From Cephalothrix simula (Eukaryota; Nemertea; Palaeonemertea; Archinemertea; Cephalotrichidae), in assembly GCA_035591015.1 (NCBI GenBank), contig JAXIUW010245838.1:1-17402 (forward strand): a stretch of 17,402 nt of DNA. Direction: 5' to 3'. Below the pieces are notes generated by a model. It ran no database searches. It saw only the letters and a program-made list of their open reading frames with translations, and was not told where the DNA came from. Position numbers and translations under genes: made by a program. Positions 13,251 through 17,402 of this stretch are shown piece after piece. Each line of letters starts with the position of its first letter. The stretch's first letter is position 1.

Positions 13251-13418
13251 TTAAAAAAAAGAAGAATGCATATGATAATTACGAATAATCGCGCTTTTGG
13301 ATTGAATCGTGAATTTAACAGCTCCAGTTTTTGGCTTTTCTGCAACCCCCCACCAGGTCAATGAAATAATCTGAGCGTCATGAAAATTACTAGGGCCTCA
13401 GAAGATCTCAGAAATATA

Positions 13419-13507
13419 CCACGAAAATACATGGTTGATGGCCATAAATCATAACCATTATTTTCGTGGCCTCATTAGTTTTCTGTGGCATCAGTTTATT
13501 TTCGTGG
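13419..13507. repeat. CCACGAAAATA hairpin repeat, probable dispersed repeat fragment
   Basis: CCACGAAAATA (13419-13429) is the exact reverse complement of TATTTTCGTGG at 13459-13469, which occurs again at 13497-13507. ATGGTT (13431-13436) also pairs with AACCAT (13453-13458), so the first stem spans about 17 bp with one bulged base and a loop of about 16. Motifs of the ACCACGAAAAT type are familiar to me from bivalve non-coding DNA, but I cannot confirm that here. The function is unknown. Confidence 0.6.
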
Positions 13508-14522
13508 CTCCCACAGTTAAAGGTCTGTGGAACTGAGTTATAAAGGGAGACCAAATGAAACATTCCTTCAGTCTTTCCCAATCACTCCAAAAACACCGCA
13601 GATGGACCTTTAAATACCGGGAAAGTTAACTTAAGAATTTAATCAATATTTAAACCGGAAGTGAACATGGCTAGTCTAATGAAGAAGACTAATGTTCTCT
13701 CTACCCCCTTCCGATCAAACATAGATACAAACCCGTTAGTTTACTACGGTAAAATATGACCCTTTTTTCCTTATTTATGCTTATGTTATATTTAGCAAAA
13801 ACTATTTAACTACAGAAATTATAACTGTAAAAATTGGAACTTTATAAATTGGACCCGGGAATTGGACACTCAGGTCTCACACCATAAACTTATTTTAGAT
13901 TTTTGTCAAATAATTTTGCATCAGCATCATTAGCATAATGTACTTTTGATTAGGACTCATTATGTGTATAAAATATTGGCTTTAATGCCGCTTACATTTG
14001 CATTTTAAATTAGTCACAGCAACAGACAATGCAAATTCGAAAATAGTAATGGCAGAGAGCATGATCTAAACTTCATTAAATCAATTCCAATTTTCAGTAT
14101 ACTGGAACTTAACACAGTCAACCAGTAAGACTGTTCTTTGGTAAACTGTACATGTTTTAGTTGCAATTTAAAGACACCATGACAAGGGTGGGCATTATTA
14201 TTTAAAACATTATAACATCAATGATGCCAATTACGATACAAACACATAAAAAATGCCTTTTCAGGTAAATTTATCAATGGCGTAAATAACAGAGCAGTAA
14301 AATTATTAGTAACACCTTGTAGCTACCGAATTTTGAAATCAAAAAATCTACTAAGCAAAAAACCAGAACAAAAAATCCAACAACCCAACACAAAATGGTG
14401 CACCAATTGAGCCAGTTTAAGGTCAACACAGGGTAAGAAACGAAAAGATAACTAGGTGTTTGACAAGGCAAAAAACTAGTACCTCATATATTTAGAAATC
14501 AACAAAAATAAAAGGAAATATC

Positions 14523-14572
14523 AAATCAATTTTTTATTAAATCAAAACAGATACCAAAACCAAAATTGATTT
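14523..14572. repeat. Perfect 11-bp inverted repeat
   Basis: AAATCAATTTT (14523-14533) and AAAATTGATTT (14562-14572) are exact reverse complements around a 28-bp loop. The AT-rich composition makes chance plausible. Confidence 0.45.
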
Positions 14573-14721
14573 ATAACCATTCCGAAAATGGGAACATTTG
14601 GGGAATGCAGAATTTTTTTGATACGTACATTACAAGAAGCAGCAGCGGCGGCCTCTTGCTTTGGTTAATTGCGTGACAGTTCTTCGTCTAAAAATAATGT
14701 AATTTCTTAGGTAAAAAAAAC

Positions 14722-14746
14722 TATATATATATACATATATATATAT
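14722..14746. repeat. TA microsatellite
   Basis: This is a run of TA dinucleotides broken by a single C (TATATATATATACATATATA...). It is simple sequence with no predicted function. Confidence 0.85.
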
Positions 14747-15120
14747 CATACATGTAATAGTAAAAAGAGTTTTTTTTGTCAAAAATAATGATATATAACT
14801 TATTGGCGTAAATGTCATAAAGACTAATCAAAACTGTTCAATAAGTAGATAAGTTATGATTTTTATAGTGGCACAGTAATCAGTCATAAATCGGAAACCA
14901 TTACTGACATTTCGATCGAATATGAGGCGGAAGTGAATATAGCTTCCAGTAAGATCATAAATTGCCGACACTAAATCCGCAAAAAATCATACGACACGGG
15001 GAAAGTATATTATAGTGAGCAATGTACATCAATATAGTGGATCTTATCTTCAAGAAACCTACACATGTATTACTACTAAACCTACACAGAAAACTGACGG
15101 AGGAAATCTGAAGGACAAAA

Positions 15121-15190
15121 AAGTGTATATGTTACTGATCGTTACTCAAGAAGATTATACAATCTACAAGGATCAGTAACAGATACACTT
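15121..15190. repeat. 20-bp near-perfect inverted repeat
   Basis: The left arm 15121-15140 (AAGTGTATATGTTACTGATC) pairs with the right arm 15171-15190 at 19 of 20 positions, with a 30-bp loop. The matching stops sharply on the outside. The size and sharp ends could suit a solo terminal-inverted-repeat remnant or a stable intronic hairpin. Confidence 0.65.
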
Positions 15191-15660
15191 CTGGTCAGAT
15201 TTGATGTCAGGAAATTATCAAACAAGACAAAAGAATGATACCATGTCCACGTCAGTACATTTATTAACATTTGGTCCTTTAAATCAATGAATATATGTAC
15301 GTCTTAGAATATTGCATTTTACAACTCTTTACCATATGGGTATCATTTTAAAGAGTAGTTAACCAACTTCATGTATGACAGCTGGACTAAGACAACATCG
15401 ATTTCATCAAATTTTGTAGTGATTTTTCCTGAGAGCCTCCATAAGTTCAGTGCTTTAAACTAAAAAAAAAACTGTAAAACTTCCATTGAATTAGGTACAA
15501 GCAGAGATCTTCTGATTGTCATTGACACTCGTGCGAAATCCATTATTCGTGGAAATATACATACAGTATACATGTATGCATATACCGTATATGGCTTTTT
15601 ATTACATCACGTCATTGAAAGCATAATTAGCATTACTTTGAGGCTGTCACTAGATGGTTT

Positions 15661-15966
15661 TTAGGTCGCATCGCTTGTCAGTCCGCTGAAATATTGTTGG
15701 ACCGATCTGAGCGCCGGGCCAACAACGATACTGTCGGCACGGCTAAGCTGGTCCAAAATATTGTTAGGTCCAAAATTCATTGTCAAATGAAAATTTACGG
15801 GGGAAGTAATGATAATATAGTAATAATATGATTTGCTACGGGCAACAAGGTCTTGGTTGCAATTGTACCTCCCTACGGTCGGTCCGACAAGCAACCTTGG
15901 GTTGTTGGACGGGCTGTCAAAACACCTTGTCGCCCTCGAAAATCATATTATTGTTATATTGTTAAG
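15661..15966. repeat. Nested fold-back repeat, candidate MITE-like element
   Basis: The segment 15811-15850 (GATAATATAG... to GGGCAACAAGG) matches the reverse complement of 15924-15963 with a few substitutions and short gaps. Within its loop, GGTTGC (15855-15860) pairs with GCAACC (15891-15896). To the left, GCTTGTCAGTCC (15673-15684) resembles the reverse complement of GGTCCGACAAGC (15881-15892), and a GTTGGACCG/CGGGCCAAC pair sits at about 15696-15722. The stretch is GC-richer than its surroundings. No transposase is visible. The exact ends and any target-site duplication could not be set. Confidence 0.55.
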
Positions 15967-16738
15967 CTACGGGTGAAGAAGTCTTCCCGAGGGAAGGAAA
16001 AAAAATTATACAAAAAATTATGTATTTCCAAACAGAATACGTTTTTGTTTTTCACTAACAAATGTTAAAAAATGTTTCCAAATATTTAACAATGGAATTG
16101 ATTTCATTTATTATATAAAATTGATTAATTTGCGATTATTTTCAAATATTCTTTTGTAAATTGGAATTAAATCAATTGATAGAATTCTGAAAATCAACAA
16201 TTTAAGTAACACATTTTTTGTCGATATGGAGCAATAAAGAGCGAATCAACATCTGGAAAAAGACAAATACAGAGGACAAAATCAGCTGTGCCATACATAT
16301 CAGCTGTATATAAGAATTACACCCTTTTTATAGAGTATATGCGTATCAAGAATTGATGTTTAATATTTGATGAAGAACAATCACGTTCAATAATTGACTA
16401 AAAGAAACATATTTTGTCGCATTTTTTATTGATTTTATAGAAAATGCTGATACTACCGGATACTACACCGGGTACCGTAATTTATCTGAATTTTAAGAAT
16501 CAACAGAAACAGAAATACTAGTATAGCCTGATTATAGCTTTCAATCGACGGTCTAAGATATTTTCAGAAATGTAAGTCAGGAGGTTATTGAAAATTTTAT
16601 TAAAAATATTATTCGGAACTAAATGTCAAGAATAAATAACATCATATTTTTACGCGACTTACAATAAGCTGGAAATAAAATTTACTGAACTATACTAGTC
16701 GATCACCAATGTTTATTGCCGCCATGGCAATCACCAAA

Positions 16739-16762
16739 AGCACTATCAATATTGATAGTGCT
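16739..16762. repeat. Perfect 24-bp palindrome
   Basis: The half-site AGCACTATCAAT (16739-16750) is followed immediately by its exact reverse complement (16751-16762), with no spacer. Twelve matched base pairs with no loop are unlikely by chance at any one place. It could be a dimeric protein-binding site or the centre of a fold-back repeat. Confidence 0.7.
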
Positions 16763-17141
16763 GTTGCAGTCACCCACTGATGTAAATACCAAAGGTTAAT
16801 CCTAATCGTTATAGAATCCGAGAATCACATTACTGGTCACCGTTGTTGAAAGTAAAAATTTGTAAAAACTGAGTAGGCCAATTCCATCGTGATAAATGAT
16901 ACTTTTTGGCTATAATTTTATTATATTCAATTAAAAAACAAAACCCTTTTTTTGTAATGGAGAATACATGTAGCAACCCATAACCGTTGAAATCATTCAG
17001 AAATATCTAATAGTAAGTGTTTGATAGCTTTGAACGCTGTGACTCTTGGACCAACAATTTAATGGAATTTTGACAGTTTTGCAACATCGTGGAATTGACC
17101 AGTAGATAATTGTAGGAAGATCGAAAATAATTTAAATCGTA

Positions 17142-17162
17142 CAACCAACCAGAGGTTGGTTG
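17142..17162. repeat. Perfect 9-bp hairpin CAACCAACC/GGTTGGTTG
   Basis: The arms 17142-17150 and 17154-17162 are exact complements with a three-base loop. It lies next to the GATC-rich stretch and may be part of the same repeat. Confidence 0.55.
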
Positions 17163-17207
17163 CCACCCTTTTCAAAATGAGGGAGACACCTCGAAATCTT
17201 CGTGCCT

Positions 17208-17291
17208 GATCTCGAGCTGGATGGCCTTTTTGATCTTTGATCGCGTGATCTTGATCTTATGATCGGTACAAAAAATAATGATCCTGAGATC
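17208..17291. repeat. GATC-rich short repeat cluster
   Basis: Eight GATC words occur in 84 bp, at 17208, 17232, 17239, 17247, 17253, 17261, 17280 and 17288, several spaced 6-8 bp apart (TTTGATC, GTGATC, TTGATC, ATGATC). It looks like a degenerate short tandem repeat. Confidence 0.5.
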
Positions 17292-17306
17292 CCAAAATAA
17301 GTCTTA

Positions 17307-17383
17307 TTATTCACCGGTTGTGAACGTAAGTGAAGTGATATTTAGTGAAATTTCTTGGATAACATTGAAAAACCGGTGAATAA
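17307..17383. repeat. 13-bp inverted repeat with TTATTCACCGGTT arms
   Basis: TTATTCACCGGTT (17307-17319) is the exact reverse complement of AACCGGTGAATAA (17371-17383). The 51-bp interior repeats GTGAA-type words. It may be part of a non-autonomous repeat that continues past the right edge. Confidence 0.6.
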
Positions 17384-17402
17384 AAGCGTTATTGCACTTT
17401 TT

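Noticed and set aside
15661-15894. Minus-strand open frame of 77 codons
   Set aside because: It runs through the fold-back repeat and has a Tyr/Ile run made by the AT-rich arm. No domain is recognisable.
16724-16780. Plus-strand ATG in a perfect GCCGCCATGG context
   Set aside because: The frame ends after 18 codons and crosses the 24-bp palindrome. Nothing suggests a transcript start or a real small gene.
16690-16816. Minus-strand hydrophobic frame (LSILIVLLVIAMA) resembling a membrane segment
   Set aside because: It is only about 40 codons, lies within the ELAV-like intron, and half of the hydrophobic run is produced by the palindrome, which gives similar residues on both strands.
17132-17314. 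Minus-strand open frame with an Arg/Ser-rich segment resembling an RS domain
   Set aside because: The Arg/Ser run comes from the repeated GATC words. There is no supporting splice structure or start context.

Overview
This window looks like animal nuclear DNA. It is strongly AT-rich, has no long open reading frames, and its only convincing coding sequence is split by introns with GT...AG borders. That sequence lies on the minus strand and encodes the C-terminal part of an ELAV/Hu-family neuronal RNA-binding protein: all of RRM2, the hinge, and all of RRM3 with the stop codon. The hinge (a GPIHHPTGRF motif followed by FSP...) and the RRM sequences look closer to invertebrate Rbp9/ELAV proteins than to vertebrate HuB/C/D. 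Together with CCACGAAAATA-type repeats, this suggests a spiralian, perhaps a bivalve mollusc. The species guess is weak.

Layout, in gene order (minus strand, right to left): 17402-13245 is upstream intron with no RRM1 exon recognised. 13244-13091 is an exon for the first half of RRM2. 11617-11386 is an exon for the second half of RRM2 and the start of the hinge. 8063-7965 is a 99-nt, frame-preserving candidate cassette exon that lengthens the hinge. 6094-5776 is the terminal coding exon, carrying the end of the hinge and RRM3. The 3' UTR follows, with two AATAAA signals at 4212-4207 and 4180-4175. The splice phases of all four exons agree. The partial CDS is 804 nt (267 residues plus stop) with the cassette, or 705 nt (234 residues plus stop) without it. 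The start codon, RRM1 and promoter lie beyond the right edge.

The cassette exon and the terminal exon both begin with GTTTTCTCC and encode (R)FSP[LF]E, which suggests local exon duplication. The codon across the cassette 5' splice site is followed at once by an in-frame TAA, so failure to use that site would end the protein before RRM3. A U-rich tract (in the RNA) lies about 85-170 nt upstream of the cassette acceptor, and the 3' UTR has AU-rich blocks. ELAV proteins bind such sequence, so self-regulation of hinge splicing or 3' end processing is a reasonable hypothesis.

The rest is intronic or intergenic DNA with small repeat structures. The main ones are a 140-bp sequence duplicated at 9856-9995 and 10043-10182, a nested fold-back element near 15661-15966, a CCACGAAAATA hairpin repeat near 13419-13507, and several exact inverted repeats. 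I found no second gene, no RNA gene, no CRISPR array, no recognisable transposase or reverse transcriptase, and no wholly new system.
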